NCBI GenBank assembly: GCA_958496175.1
Contig: OY292278.1
Span: 29,140,001 to 29,204,000, forward strand
From: Sisyra terminalis
Taxonomy: Eukaryota > Arthropoda > Insecta > Neuroptera > Sisyridae
Direction: 5' to 3'
DNA length: 64,000 bases
Below the pieces are notes generated by a model. It did no database searches. It was not told where the DNA came from and was given only the letters and a program-made list of their open reading frames with translations. Shown here piece by piece: positions 11,531 to 23,552 of this stretch (position 1 is its first letter; each line of letters starts with the position of its first letter). Position numbers and translations under genes: made by a program.

Positions 11531-12785
11531 AAAATTTTATGGGAATTTTAATAAATAGAAATCCAATGGAACAACTTGAGACGATCACTGTGGGTGGAAT
11601 ATTATCCATCCATAATTTATTATTTTTTTCCATAATTTTTCGTGTGAAGAGGAATCTTGCATTATCATGTGGCAGAATGAAATTTTCTTTATTGACAATT
11701 CTTGGAAACTTTTGGGTACTTGGTTGGTCAACTAATTGTGATTAGAAATAATTAACAGTTCTTCGATTTGTTGATATGGATTTGGTATCACTTCCTCCCT
11801 TAACATCTTATTGTTTAAAGTTTTTATCATTCTAGGTTGGTACGAGTTGGAGACCTCAAAATTATCTAATTTGAAATTGAAAAACCCATTTGGCATTAAT
11901 GAACATCTAATGCAAAGGGATTAATATTAAAAATGATTTTCGTAGCAACTTGGCGTTACTATCCTGTAAAACTTGAAGAGCTCACTATACCGAATTTGTA
12001 TTCCTTCGGACATTTGTCGGACATTTCAATAAAAATTTAATAAGTTTACAAGTCACTCTAACCATAAAATGTCTTTAACACGACTTTAAAATACCTAACT
12101 TATAAGCCGATAAACGGCTATTGAATATTTATAGTAGACCTGCCCAACATACGGCCATTCATCTGGATCGCGAACTAGTTAAGCTTTTAGCCATCTATGT
12201 ATAATTAAAGCTACACTGTACTAATGGAGACTTCCTTTGATTCGTTGTGGAATTAAAATCTTAAATGTCGCCCACCACAAAATCATTTTTGACTCCCCTG
12301 GTCTATAGGTTCAAAAACTCATTACTTTCCGGTCCCTCTAATGCATTACCTAGACGACTAACAAATTTTACGTAAAAATTTGGTGATCAGGTTTTCAACA
12401 TGTTTGTCATTGAATGACTTATTCGTATGATTCCTTAGTAGAATTTCGAGTAACCAATCACATCACTTTAAAGTTCAGAAATTGGTTTTTTATTTAAGGT
12501 CTAATATTTGAATTCCTTGAAATAGACCAATAAATAATTTGTCAATATTTTTTTTTTAATTTTTCGACACTAAAATTAAACTGATTACTTTTTATTTTTC
12601 ATTAAAAAGTTTTTAGTGCTGACTAATTGGGGATTTTTAAAGACCAATTTCGGACCATTAAAATGGCACTAGAAGTGGCGGAAAATTAAAAATAGGTCAG
12701 GAAAAAAGGAATTATGATAATCATTTTTTATGGTCAAATGTTAATTAGTAGGTACGCAAACGGTCGATTCCTCGATTTCTAAAGC

Positions 12786-12973
12786 AGGCCATTCACGCTC
12801 CGACTTGCAGTTCAACTAATCGGACTACTAGTAGGATTTTCTAGTTGGATCGCCTAAATTTGACTAGTCCGACAAGATATCCAACTTCCAACAACACCAT
12901 TCACGGTCCAACTTTAGATTCAACTTCGAAAGTCGAACCACAGTTGGACTGCAAGTCGGAGCGTGAATGGCCT
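12786..12973. mobile_element. 188-bp MITE with near-perfect 32-bp inverted repeats
   Basis: The left end reads AGGCCATTCACGCTCCGACT then TGCAGTTCAACT. The right end is its reverse complement with a single mismatch (TGGACT for TGAACT). A related inner motif (CCATTCACGGTCCAACTT) repeats inside. The near identity of the arms suggests recent activity. I could not define a clean target-site duplication, so the superfamily is open. Confidence 0.75.
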
Positions 12974-14714
12974 ACTTAAGATGACGCTTGTACCTATAGT
13001 AGGTACTAAACGTTAACTATTAAACCAAAAAGAGTACATAATTATCTTATTTATTTTCATGCGTTTCGATCAAATTAAAAAAGTTATTGATCGTAATTTA
13101 ATTATTTATATTATTGAATTTAATATCTACTAGGCGGAACCTTGAAATAATCATTTTATCTTTCCTACTAAAGATAAATATTTATTTTTAAAAAAATTAA
13201 CAAATATTATAAAATAAGGAACTTTAAAGTCGATGATCTCCAAAGTTTAAGGTCGGATCTCATTGGCATAAGATACACTTACAATATTTAGTACGTATTC
13301 ATGTTTCAATTATGCGATTTAAATTTTTCTAAAGCTTATTATCAAACTTTTTATGGCAAAATTAATTGCATTTTGCATTTTTAATCTGTTACGTCACAAG
13401 GCCATCGAAATATTATTTTGTCCATCAAAATTCCTTTAATCATTCATAATATGAATGTAAAATTAGAGGGGCAAGGGATGGAAATGATATTGCATTGAAA
13501 AATTTTCCTCTTAAAAATATGAAATTGATACTTCACTATAATAATTAATAACGTTTTTCGTTATTGACACTTTCAACGGTTATTTATTTGACCACTACTT
13601 TTAATGCGCATTATGATCCATTTGGAATTTATTTTTTTAATCACTTCACACACTTATACAAATTTTTGAAATGCAAATTTTGTATTATATTAGAGTTATA
13701 ACCGTAAAAAAGTCAGTTATCTTTAATATGAGAGATTTTTGTTGCAATTTGATGAAGACATTCAATACCAATGGTAGTACTGGTAGTACCTAAGGAAAGA
13801 AAGGAAAAGGTGAAGTCTTAGAAGCTTAGACCAATACATACATAACTGGTTTTCAAGATCATTCATAGGTAAAACCAGGTAAAATATTTAAAATCTAAGA
13901 CTGGTATTTCTAAATACATAAATATATAATGAAATCTACCTATGCGGCATTCCATGACAAATTAACCACTTTTGAAGGCGACCTTTATCGATTTTGTTGA
14001 GATTTCATTGTTATACAATTTCCCTATAAACGTTTCTACAATTGTTTTTCTAGTTTTATTTCTTACCTAATTAGAACAAAATTTTCAACAAAAAAAAATA
14101 GCTTTTATTTTTCAAGCACTTATAACTCTTTCATAAAATATTTGAGACTTTTTTTTAATTACGTACTGTTTTTCAACGAAATATTTAGAAAAAAAACCTA
14201 ATTCTCTTATTGTATAATCAGCTATCATTTTTCACAAAAAAAAAAATATATAACTCTTTTTTAATTTAAAAGAGTATGCATTGACGTTCAAATCGTCGTC
14301 TAATGGAGCATTTTCATGCAGTCGCTAGCCGCTGATTTTAGCGAAAAAATTGTAACCTAACTAAAATGTTGCATGTGCTCCATTGGAAAAAATAGCTATA
14401 AAGCTAAATTTTATTTAGCTTTTTCACCGGATTCTATCAGATATGACATGCATCTCATTTTCACCAGACATGACTTACTCTATTCAAAAAAAATTCAAAA
14501 AGGGTACAATAGTCGGAACATTTATTACTCATAAGTTGAATGCTTACTAACAAATAATAATTTATATTAATTACTCACAATTATATACATTAGACACATA
14601 CCTATACAATAAAGTGATTTTATTGAAACATTGACTTTCGATAGAGACATTTGTCGCTCAGGTTTTGGCGTGTATGTTACATTTTTAGTCACGAGACCAC
14701 ATTTTTAAATTGGT

Positions 14715-15030
14715 ACTGGAAAGTTTGATTTTTGATTGTTTCTTTAGTTTCCAAAAGACCATATGCACATTTTTTATTTTTTTTAATCGATAAAGAACAT
14801 TATTAATGAAAGGAAAAACAAGCTTTTAGTTATGAAAAACTTGTCTTTTGGCAGAAAAAAGTTTTATTTTTAATGAGCAAATGAGAGTTTGAAGACGATG
14901 AGGACGCCTACGAGTCGTTTGTGACGTCACAGTACGCATCAGTCAGCATATAGAAACCGATGTATAAACAGATCGCTGAGCGGTTATCATAGAAACAATG
15001 CAATTTTCTTTAAATTGAATTGGAAACAAA
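14715..15030 (+). repeat. Dispersed repeat with TGTGACGTCA core, copy 1
   Basis: It matches the reverse complement of 18590-18870 (CCATATGC, ACCGATAAAG-like, AATGAGAGTTTGAAGACGA-like, TGACGTCACAGTACGCATCA) and, in part, 52855-53015 in direct orientation (CAAATGAGAGTT, TTTGTGACGTCA, ATATAAACAGATC, GAGTGGTTATCATA). No terminal repeats were found. Confidence 0.55.
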
Positions 15031-15079
15031 GTCTTTTATATTTATTTTTCGAGATTTTTTGGTTTAATTCAATTGTAAT

Positions 15080-15205
15080 GTGGTATAACTTTCTCTTTTG
15101 TGGCTAAATTTTTAATTATGGGCCGATTTATTCGTGAATTAAATTAAAAACAAAGTTGAAAATGCAACGTTGCCAAATTTTGGCTGAACTAAAAGGGATA
15201 TGAGT
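15080..15205. mobile_element. GGCAACGTTGC MITE, partial (right half)
   Basis: It carries the half with GGGCCGATTTATTCGTGAAT, AAAAACAAAGTTGAAAATGC and AACGTTGCCAAATTTTGGCT, homologous to the right halves of the copies at 30289, 34537 and 45886. The left arm is missing. Confidence 0.55.
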
Positions 15206-16013
15206 GAATTTGTATGCCTGGTAAAATAAATAAGGAAATTAACAAATTTAAAAATAATTCAAATTTATATTTTTCATATTAACGAATATTTTCAATTCAA
15301 ACTTCATTGCAGTGAACACAATTCCAGATTTAGCAAACTTACTTGAATTTACTTGTCATTGTATAATATGTAAATATCTTTCCTTCTTTTTCTTCTTATT
15401 ATTTTTATTTTTCTTTTTACAAGATCTCAACGCGCTAATTTCTCTTTTTGAGTCCATGTTTGAGAGGCTTTGTTTAACTCCAGATACAAAGATAATAAAA
15501 ATATAGGAAATTTATGTGTGCAACTACTTATGGACACCCGTAAGAAGTATTTCTTCTATATCAAAATCTAGTTTTTTCTGAGAATTCAGTCATTCTTATT
15601 TTATAACTAGAACTCTTAATAGAATTTACATCATTATAATTACAAAATACAAGTAGCTATCCGTGAAATATTCACAGCCAACACTGCCACAACTGACAAA
15701 TAACAAAAATTGACAATGAAATGAATTCGAAATGACAGTTGCAACAAATGACAACAATCAATAAGTTCAAGTTTGATACAATGGTTATTATATTTGCTTT
15801 TCATTCACACGTATGTGTTTAAATTTTTTTTTCTCTGTCTTTTTTACCATACGTACTCCTTTTATTGTATTTTTTTCAAATTATTTTAACTCAATTATAA
15901 ATTAAAAAAAATTGGTTAAAATTCAAATGAATAGTTTAGGTATTTGTCGCTAGGAAATGGAAAACTATTTGAAAATCTTAAAAACATATAAGTACCTTTT
16001 TTATAATTATTAA

Positions 16014-16167
16014 TCGACGCTTTTTAACTACCAAGGTCCTTAGCGACTATAGAGTTAATAAAAATCCGTAAATCGAGATATATCGGAAATTTGCTCGGCA
16101 AAAGATTTGCAAGAATTTGCCCAGCCCCTATCAGAACGACCACCTAGACCACTCGGTCATCTGTAGG
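16014..16167 (-). mobile_element. tRNA-derived SINE, copy 3
   Basis: Minus-strand copy with A-box region (reverse complement of GACCACTCGGTCATC). The B box is degenerate, and the body includes AATAAAAATCCGTAAATCGA on the plus strand. Confidence 0.7.
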
Positions 16168-17967
16168 CTTAAAGTAAACTTTGGTTTTTAAAAACACAAA
16201 TATTATCTCGCATAGTTGACGGGATTCATATTTTAGATATAACAGAAGTTACCCAATTGAGTCATACGCAGGAAGAGTGCCAAGTATACATTTTGCCAGA
16301 GACGCTCATGCTACGACATTGTTCGTCGAAGCGTTATTCCCAGAATTTACAAGAAAAACCAGGAAAGATTATTTGCTAATATTGTATTCATTTAAAAATA
16401 TAACTGCGCATGGTATTAAAAACAAATAATTTTTCCAAGAGAATTTGTAACAGATATATTTTTAAAGGAATTTCCAAGAGACTAAAAATATAACCATTAT
16501 ATTGATACGTACAAATCTAAATTTTATATATTTATAATTAATAATTGACTGGTCTAATTAATTATTTATAAATAAGACGATAACAATTCTCTTTTAAGTG
16601 TATTGTATTTATTTATTTTTGAAAGAAACTTTAAACTTTTCAAATCCACGTTTGGTCGTTTGATCTATGGAGCAAAGACAATGAAAAAAAATGGAGCAAA
16701 ACAAAGTAACAGTTAACACAATAGTGCATTACATTTGTGTATGTTTGCTCACGTTTAGTGCCACTACGCGACCGTGTGCGTATTGGATTTGATATTCATT
16801 GTCTTATTGACTCTCTTATCAATAATTTTTTTGAAAAAAATCGTTTATTTTTATTAAAAATTGTCACCCCTGGGTCACTAACATAAGTTCAAGTGCATAT
16901 ATGGACAATGTAATAGATTGGTGAAGGTCCCGGTATAGTAAGATTTGGTCGTTTATCGATAGTTTTTAATTTGTTTCTATTATTAGTTGGATTTTTTGTT
17001 TTATGTGTTGGGAAATTCAAAAAATGTATTAAGGTGTAACTTCATTACCGAAATTAAAGCTTAGCAACAATTGTTCGAACCAGAACTCGAGGAAATGGTC
17101 TCAATTTCTCCAGTTATTGCATCAGAAAATAATTGTTATATATCACGTTTGATGCACCTATGTTAACGTTAACAAATGCTCACGAAATCAATATTTCCCA
17201 ATTGATTGCTCGATTGATTAATTGGGGGACTTTATTATTTAATTTTATTGTGACATTGAAAAGAAAAACGTGAGAAGAAGAAAATAAACCAAAGATAAGA
17301 CTGAATGAGTAATTACTGAAATTTTCCTCAATTCTAGCCTCTCGGTTCAATAGCACTGAAACTGAAGACAAGGAAATTATTGTTTTTTCATTGATAATCC
17401 CAGAAAATGTTAACAGTAGCAAAATTCAGTCGGTTTTGATTTGCTCAGCAAAAAATATTTAGTAAATATGTAGTTGTACTTAATGCAAGAATCAATTGAA
17501 ACTATAAATTTGCTTATCGTTGGCATTTTTGAAGTTATTGGTGTTATAATTTTTTAAAATTGAAAATTACTTCATAAACTACATTTGTTATGTTTGAATA
17601 ATAACAAAAATAAATATTGAGAAATAATCAGTATGATATGAATAGTTAGCAGCTGACAATTAGTGTATCCGACTATCAATTGATGTTTTCTCATAACATT
17701 TGATTAAGTATTTTGATTTTCAACAAAAACAAACTTAACTGGTTCAATTAAGTACAATTTAATAACAACCATGTTGTAAAAATTATGTGACTATGAGTCA
17801 TTATTTTGTTAGTCTTATTCTGCAGCAATATTTTAACCTGTTTCATCATCTTTTTCAATCAATTCAAAATTGAGACTATTGTTAAAATAAACAATAGCAT
17901 TTTCCTATACAGTAGATTCTGGATAATAGGCCTAATGCACATGGTCTAAAAATTATTTAAATTTTTT

Positions 17968-18200
17968 TAAAAATAAAAAAGACAATTCAGGTTGCTTAAG
18001 ATCGGTTTTTTTATTTAATATTTTTAAATATTCAAATTAGCTACGTTTCGTTTCGTATCATAACTTCATCAGGCTTTTTGAATCATAAAAAATATTTTAG
18101 TTTCAATTTAACTTCAATAAAATTTTATTGAATTTTAAATTATTAATTTTTATTTATTGATTATCGATCTTAAACAACCTGAATTGTTTTCTTTATTTAA
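17968..18200. mobile_element. Foldback element with ACAATTCAGGTTG arms
   Basis: The arm AGACAATTCAGGTTGCTTAA plus GATCG at the left is matched by CGATCTTAAACAACCTGAAT plus TGTTTTCT at the right. The interior holds ACGTTTCGTTTCG and TTCATCAGG, motifs also present in part in the foldback at 24752-24954. No coding content. Confidence 0.6.
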
Positions 18201-18589
18201 TAAAAGCTGAGAACTGAATTTTATCATCTATTTTTTATAAATGTTCTAAACTAATATCAAAACATAATACAGTTGGTTCCTTTTAACTTTACTTGATAAA
18301 ATTTAAGAAATACATTATTTGAAAACGCAAAAATATCGTTAAATCCAAAATTCCTAAATCAAGCTCCTATTGCCCCGGCATTAAAATGACGTCACAATAC
18401 ATAACTTCGAAATACCAGGGACGTTTTCTTATGACAAATATACCTAAACACAAAAGGAAAGATTGCTTAAATCTTTTGTTAAAATTTCTGATAATTATTT
18501 AAACTATTTACAATCTAGCAACCTCTATTTCTAAGGAAAAAGTTAATAGTAATTTTTAAGAGTGTGAAAATTTCGTCCATGGCGAAAAA

Positions 18590-18870
18590 TTACAAAAAAT
18601 ATCAAATATTGTGTGAACTGTTACTGTTTCTTTGGTAACTGCTCAAAAATCTGCTTATCTCGGTTTTAATACGCATACTGATGCGTACTGGGACGTCACC
18701 TAAGAGCCATAAGCACACTAATTGTTTTCGGACTCTCATTTTCTCATTAAAATTAACACTTTTTTTTGCCAAAATAAAAAAATTTTACAACGATCGATAA
18801 GGTTCTTTATCGGTTATTAAAAAAAAATAAGCATATGGTCTATTTGAAGCAGAACAAACCGTTAAAAATC
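18590..18870 (-). repeat. Dispersed repeat with ACGTCA core, copy 2 (inverted)
   Basis: Reverse complement match to 14715-15030, including GATAAAGAACCTTATCGATC-like and AAAATGAGAGTCCGAAAACA blocks read on the minus strand. Confidence 0.5.
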
Positions 18871-19759
18871 AAACTTCACAAAATCTATTTATAAAGGGCA
18901 GAAAAAAATTACTAACTTTATTATCAATTCATTTTAAATAAATGTAACATTTTACTATTTGATGAAATTGGGAGTACAAAGAAAAGGTAAGACTAAGCCC
19001 AAACTATTACTTTAGTGTTTCAAAACAAAAAGTATCATTTGGACTGAAAGGATTAGTCACAGAGCCACATTTAGGTTTTTGAGGACCCTAGTCAGTCATT
19101 GTGGGGGCCCACTTACGGAGAGATATTCGAGATTACAGGATTATATCAAAATTGATAAAAAATCAAAGGGTTTTAATGGTTTTAATATTCTCTACGAAGG
19201 GGCCATTCATAAACTACGTCACACGTTCAGAAGGAGTCAATGAAATGTGACATCGTGTGACAAGGGCCATGGAGAGTCAAAAGCTTCAACATGTCATATG
19301 TTAAAATTTAAAGTATTAAAGTTCATGGACACGAAAGATTAAGTTTTAAATCTTTTATTAACATAAATAATCGTTTATCGCATTTCTTGACTAGTCTTTT
19401 GTTTTGTCTACTATTTAAAATAGTTGAGTTTATTACATATTTTATTTTTTAATGAAAATGAATAAAAAAATGAAACTGCTGTTTAATTGTTATAACTTCT
19501 AATACTAAAATTTTAAAAAATATGGCGTCACACCAAGGGGGATGGTGCTGGTTTCAAAAATGTGACAAGTATGACAAGAACAGAGTGGATAAGGGGGAAA
19601 TAATTGAAAAAAATATGGGACGCAATCAGAGTTGTCAGAAAAAAGTAACTTAATTACGTTGAAGTGACTTCCCTGTTGAAAAAGGCAATGAGAGGCAATT
19701 TGAGACCATTGCATTTAAAATTCCTTTAAATGCCTTTTTGTTTTCAATCCAAAATGGTG

Positions 19760-20215
19760 GATATGCAACTGTAATATTGATTAAACGGTAATAAGTTATG
19801 AGATAGAAGTATATGTTGTCTTTGTTATAGTCTATCAAGAGTTGTTAATTTGTTTTTTGGAAGGCGAAACTGGGTGGAGTCATCAACGGTGGCAAAATAC
19901 AAATTCAATTTACATCCTTTTTCTATATTGAAAATTCATTATTATGTGTACACTTGCTGTTGCAAAAAATGTAAAAATATTTTCAAATAATTTAATTCTA
20001 ATGCTAATCGAGGTTGTTGGAAGTAAATAAAACTTATCAATAAAAGTTCATCAAAAATTAAATAAATTGATGCTATAAAATTGATATCGCCACCTGGGTT
20101 GTTTTGAAAAAAACAAAACATTATCTATTTGAAGGTGGAGTTGTGAGATCAGCTATGTTATTAAACGCGGCCAAATACAAATTCAATTGAGATCTGTTTT
20201 CAAATCTTGAAATAA
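19760..20215 (+). repeat. Unclassified ~430-bp dispersed repeat, copy 2
   Basis: Aligns with 1885-2320 in the same orientation. See that entry for the shared blocks. Confidence 0.6.
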
Positions 20216-20904
20216 TATTAGTAAGTAAAAGAGTCAAAAAATTATTATTTTAACAAGAATTCCAAGGTATCAAAAAAAAAACCTGTAGCCAAAGTTCACT
20301 GTACTATAAAAATTTGGGATTTAGCTCAAATTATACTCAATCTTTTGGAAATCATTTAAGGTTTTTAAGAAATATAATATTATAGTTTGGAAACAAAGAA
20401 TTTTTAATAAGTATCTATAAATAACTATTAAGTATCTTTATAGAGTTTTTTGAAATAGCTATTTTTGTAGCGAGATTATACAATAAATTAATGTCTCATT
20501 TTAAATCGTATAGTTAGCAGACTTATTTTACAAGTTTTGCACATTAAGATGAATCGATGATGCTGAGTTGGGGAGTAACGATAGTTTTAGTTTTATAGTT
20601 TGGAAATTTATAATTTATGATTTTTGCTTTATGACATTTTTTTTATTTCCAATACAATCATTAGAAGAATATCAGAACTTACAACAATTAATTGTTCACA
20701 CATTAGCGACATCTCTGAGTGTATCTGTAAACTCTTAGTAAATATTTGAACCATTTTATTTTAACCGTCGAATTAATCGAACTGTTTATTGTTGTAAATC
20801 CTGATTGGAAAATTTGGAAGCTTCGTATAGTTCCTTTAAGGACATAAAGTTCTGAAACAATCTTAATCTTATCTAAAATCTTTAAATCTATGATATACTG
20901 ACGC

Positions 20905-21040
20905 TCAATATCATCAACCATTTGATATCTAGTGGGCAAATAATGCCAATAAAAATCAATTGATTACTAAACAAAATATCTGGAAATCTCATTTTAAACA
21001 TAATTTAAGTTTTCAATTTTTTTACTACTTCGAAAATATA
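20905..21040 (+). repeat. Dispersed repeat, pair member with 11390-11530
   Basis: Shares CTCAATATCATCAA, TTGATTACTAAACAAAATAT and AAGTTTTCAATTT with 11390-11530 in the same order. Confidence 0.5.
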
Positions 21041-22454
21041 GTAGCGACTGAAATAGCCGAATAATCCGATGAAAGAACTACTGTTTCAACCAAATCTCTA
21101 AAACAAGTAAAACCAGAAAAAAAAATATGGACAGAAAAATTATGTAAAATTATGTGCTGTGGTGTAGACGGTGTAGACTTTGTTTTTTGATTTAGAAAAC
21201 AAAGAAAACTTACAAACTTCAGCCAAATAACTGTGTAGACAATTTTTAAAACTTTGAAACCTATAACAAGAGAGAAATGCAACATTATGAAGAGAGTATT
21301 GCCTTAAATAAATGTCATGCTCTATGCTAACATAAAGGAGAAATAAATTTAAAGAGTTATATACTTAATTGTTTATTATATACTTTATTATATAATATAT
21401 TATTACATTGTCTTTGTAATATAAAGTAATTCACTGAAATTATTTTGAATCCTCCCAATTCTACAACGGGTTGGAGAATTATAAAAGTGCACCCCTCGTT
21501 TTGCTGTACAACTAGATAGCTTACGATTTTCATTAGTCTGCCAATATTACTTTAATATCGATGGTGCAATCGGTACGAAAATTCAGTTTATAAATTTATT
21601 TTTTACCTTTTTAGTACGTTTTATCAGCGAGGTTTTAAAAATCTTTTTTAAGGTTTTTATTTACTTTTTATAGCTCATTTGAGTTATTTTTTGTCGACAG
21701 CTATCGAAGAAAAAGGCAGTAGGAATTGTACTGCTTTTTTCTTTTAAATCATTCACATTGAAAAAACACAAGTTTTTGTCATCGAATACTTATTCTGTTA
21801 CAGCTAAATTCTATTAACAGGTACCTAAGTGTATTATTATTCTACTTGATATATATATTACCGCGTTTAACTTTGGGCAAAAAAAGCATTTAATCTATGT
21901 CTATAAAATATATACATACATTAATCTATGTATATAAAATTAATAATTTGGTATTTTCATATTTGAATGAATTGATATCAATTGTTACGATAATTATTTC
22001 ATTGTCACTTATGTGTTATAAAGTACTGAAATATTATAATTGAATTTGTAAACAATCAACATTTAATTTTACTGTTAAACTGATGGTTGGGAATCTAGAA
22101 TAAAATAAGACTGCTTATTGTCCTTTATTATTATTATTAAAATCGCTACATTAAGCGAGTGCATTCGCATAAAAAATTAATAATTTTGGAACACCTACGT
22201 TATTATAATTAGAATCTTATGTGACGATAATCACATAAACTTTATACCCTTGGAATACCTGTAATACAACGTGTCTTATGCGAGTACAACCGTATAAACT
22301 TAATACTTTAACGCCTATGTAAAACCTGTTGAATACCTTTTATAATAATGTAATTTTACAACGGAAATATTTAAATAAAACTCATTATCAAATTAATATT
22401 CCTTTGAACAAACAACGTGAAAAGTTTAAACTATCACACTAGAAGAAATTATCA

Positions 22455-22576
22455 GTGTCCCTGTTAAAAATACATTTAGAGGTATTTTGAAATCATTACG
22501 TTTAGAATGTCTTTAATAACTTTAAACGATTTTTAATGGGTTTTTTGAACATGAATTCTTTTTTAACAGGGATGAC
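22455..22576. mobile_element. Small 122-bp inverted-repeat element (GTGTCCCTGTTAAAAA)
   Basis: The left end GTGTCCCTGTTAAAAA is mirrored at the right by TTTTTTAACAGGGATGAC. Interior blocks such as TTTTTGAACATGAATTCTTT recall the start of the repeat around 1820-1850. It is probably a MITE remnant; no target duplication was seen. Confidence 0.5.
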
Positions 22577-22879
22577 ATAACTTGTTTAGAGATCTATGTA
22601 TAAATGAAAATAACTTACTATCGGTAGCTAAATCAATTTTAAAAACATATTATATTCTCAACTAATAATGTTAAAAATATCACTCGAATTGATTAATCTT
22701 TGCCATAATTGTAAAATGAACTTAAATGCAAAACCTCAAATTAATGTCGATACATGAAAAAATGGACTTATTCCACTTTTAGAAATAACATCTCAAACGT
22801 AACTTAGTTATACTATTGTTCCGTTTAGGTACTTACCTATACATTATCTATTCATAAGCACCTTATCTATACATTGTTA

Positions 22880-23407
22880 TAGTGTCCGACTGAAATTAGT
22901 TTTTACGACCGAATTTCAGCATCAGTCTTAGTTTCGCCCGAAACCGAAACTTCCATAGCTTACATATAAGGTCATCTTTTGTAGGAAAAAAGTTAATCAT
23001 AATTAGTCAGTTTTTATTTTAAAATCCTTTAGGTAATTATTAACCATTTTGTCTCAAATATTTGAGCAAATCTTGAACATAACATATTATTATCACTTCT
23101 TATTTCAAACAAATTATTTGTGCTAAAATAAGGGGTTGATTTGTACATATAACAGAAAGTACCTACTCATCCTTACATCTTAAAAACAAAATCATTTCTT
23201 CTAAGCTTTGGTCAGTTTTCCCTCGAACTGAAAAAAAAATATTAAAAATTACTTTATTGAACTAAATCAGTATTCCTAATTTAAGTATCTAATATTATAA
23301 GTGAGAAACAATAATTTCTCAACATTTTCATCTCACGAATTCAGTTTCGGTTTTGGTCGTAGTTTCGGCTTGTCGACAGTCGAAACCGAAAGTTCGGTTG
23401 GACATTA
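22880..23407 (-). mobile_element. hAT-type MITE family A, complete copy with 8-bp TSD
   Basis: The element starts TAGTGTCCGACTGAAATTAG and ends GGTTGGACATTA, an inverted pair. It is flanked on both sides by the identical octamer CATTGTTA (22872-22879 and 23408-23415). Sub-terminal regions are rich in GTTTCGG/CCGAAAC repeats. An 8-bp duplication is characteristic of hAT transposition. There is no coding capacity, so it was mobilised by an enzyme encoded elsewhere. It is in opposite orientation to the copy at 60803-61395. Confidence 0.88.
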
Positions 23408-23462
23408 CATTGTTAACTGTTACATTGTTAACACTTCGAATATTTTATGACTGCAATCATCA

Positions 23463-23534
23463 TCTTCGGTAGTATAGTGGTAAGTATCCCCGCCTGTCAC
23501 GCGGGAGACCGGGGTTCGATTCCCCGCCGGAGAG
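23463..23534 (+). tRNA. tRNA-Asp(GTC): tRNA-Asp (anticodon GTC)
   Basis: The 72-nt sequence folds as a cloverleaf. Acceptor stem TCTTCGG pairs with CCGGAGA (one G-U), the anticodon arm is CCCGC-CTGTCAC-GCGGG with GTC anticodon, and the T arm is CCGGG-GTTCGAT-TCCCC-like containing the B box. The A box TAGTATAGTGG is internal. The discriminator base is G, there is no intron, and a T-run of more than ten at about 23540 serves as pol III terminator. It supplies aspartate to GAC/GAU codons. The gene begins 55 bp after the end of the family A MITE. Confidence 0.96.
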
Positions 23535-23537
23535 TAT

Positions 23538-23552
23538 ATTTTTTTTTTTTTT
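23538..23552 (+). terminator. Pol III oligo-T terminator of tRNA-Asp
   Basis: A long uninterrupted T stretch starts a few bases after the tRNA 3' end, the normal RNA polymerase III stop signal. Confidence 0.8.

Larger units (their letters stand above)
9691..12785. other. AT-rich non-coding stretch
   Basis: Nothing here is convincingly coding. It holds the second copy of the GTGGCGTACGAAGCGCC repeat (11205-11325) and a copy (about 11390-11530) of a repeat also found at about 20905-21040. Near 10740 the sequence TTCAGTGCAGTCCAG resembles an insect initiator region, without a supported downstream exon. Confidence 0.45.
12974..17967. other. Non-coding stretch with repeats
   Basis: It contains a repeat with a TGACGTCA core (14715-15030), a half-copy of the GGCAACGTTGC MITE (about 15080-15205) and a SINE (16014-16167). 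The T-rich 64-codon frame at 15312-15506 and the 80-codon frame at 17180-17422 have no family resemblance and I do not call them. Confidence 0.5.
18201..22879. other. Non-coding stretch with dispersed repeats
   Basis: It contains the inverted copy of the TGACGTCA-core repeat (18590-18870), copy 2 of the ~430-bp repeat (19760-20215), a copy of the 11390 repeat (20905-21040) and a small inverted-repeat element (22455-22576). Open frames of 60-90 codons here lack recognisable domains or splice context. Confidence 0.5.

Noticed and set aside
15312..15506. 64-codon frame with a poly-Phe/Leu run
   Set aside because: The hydrophobic run is translated T-rich low-complexity DNA.
17180..17422. 80-codon minus-strand frame with a starting MLLLTFSG that looks like a signal peptide
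   Set aside because: The rest has no conserved pattern, and the frame is typical of chance in AT-rich DNA.
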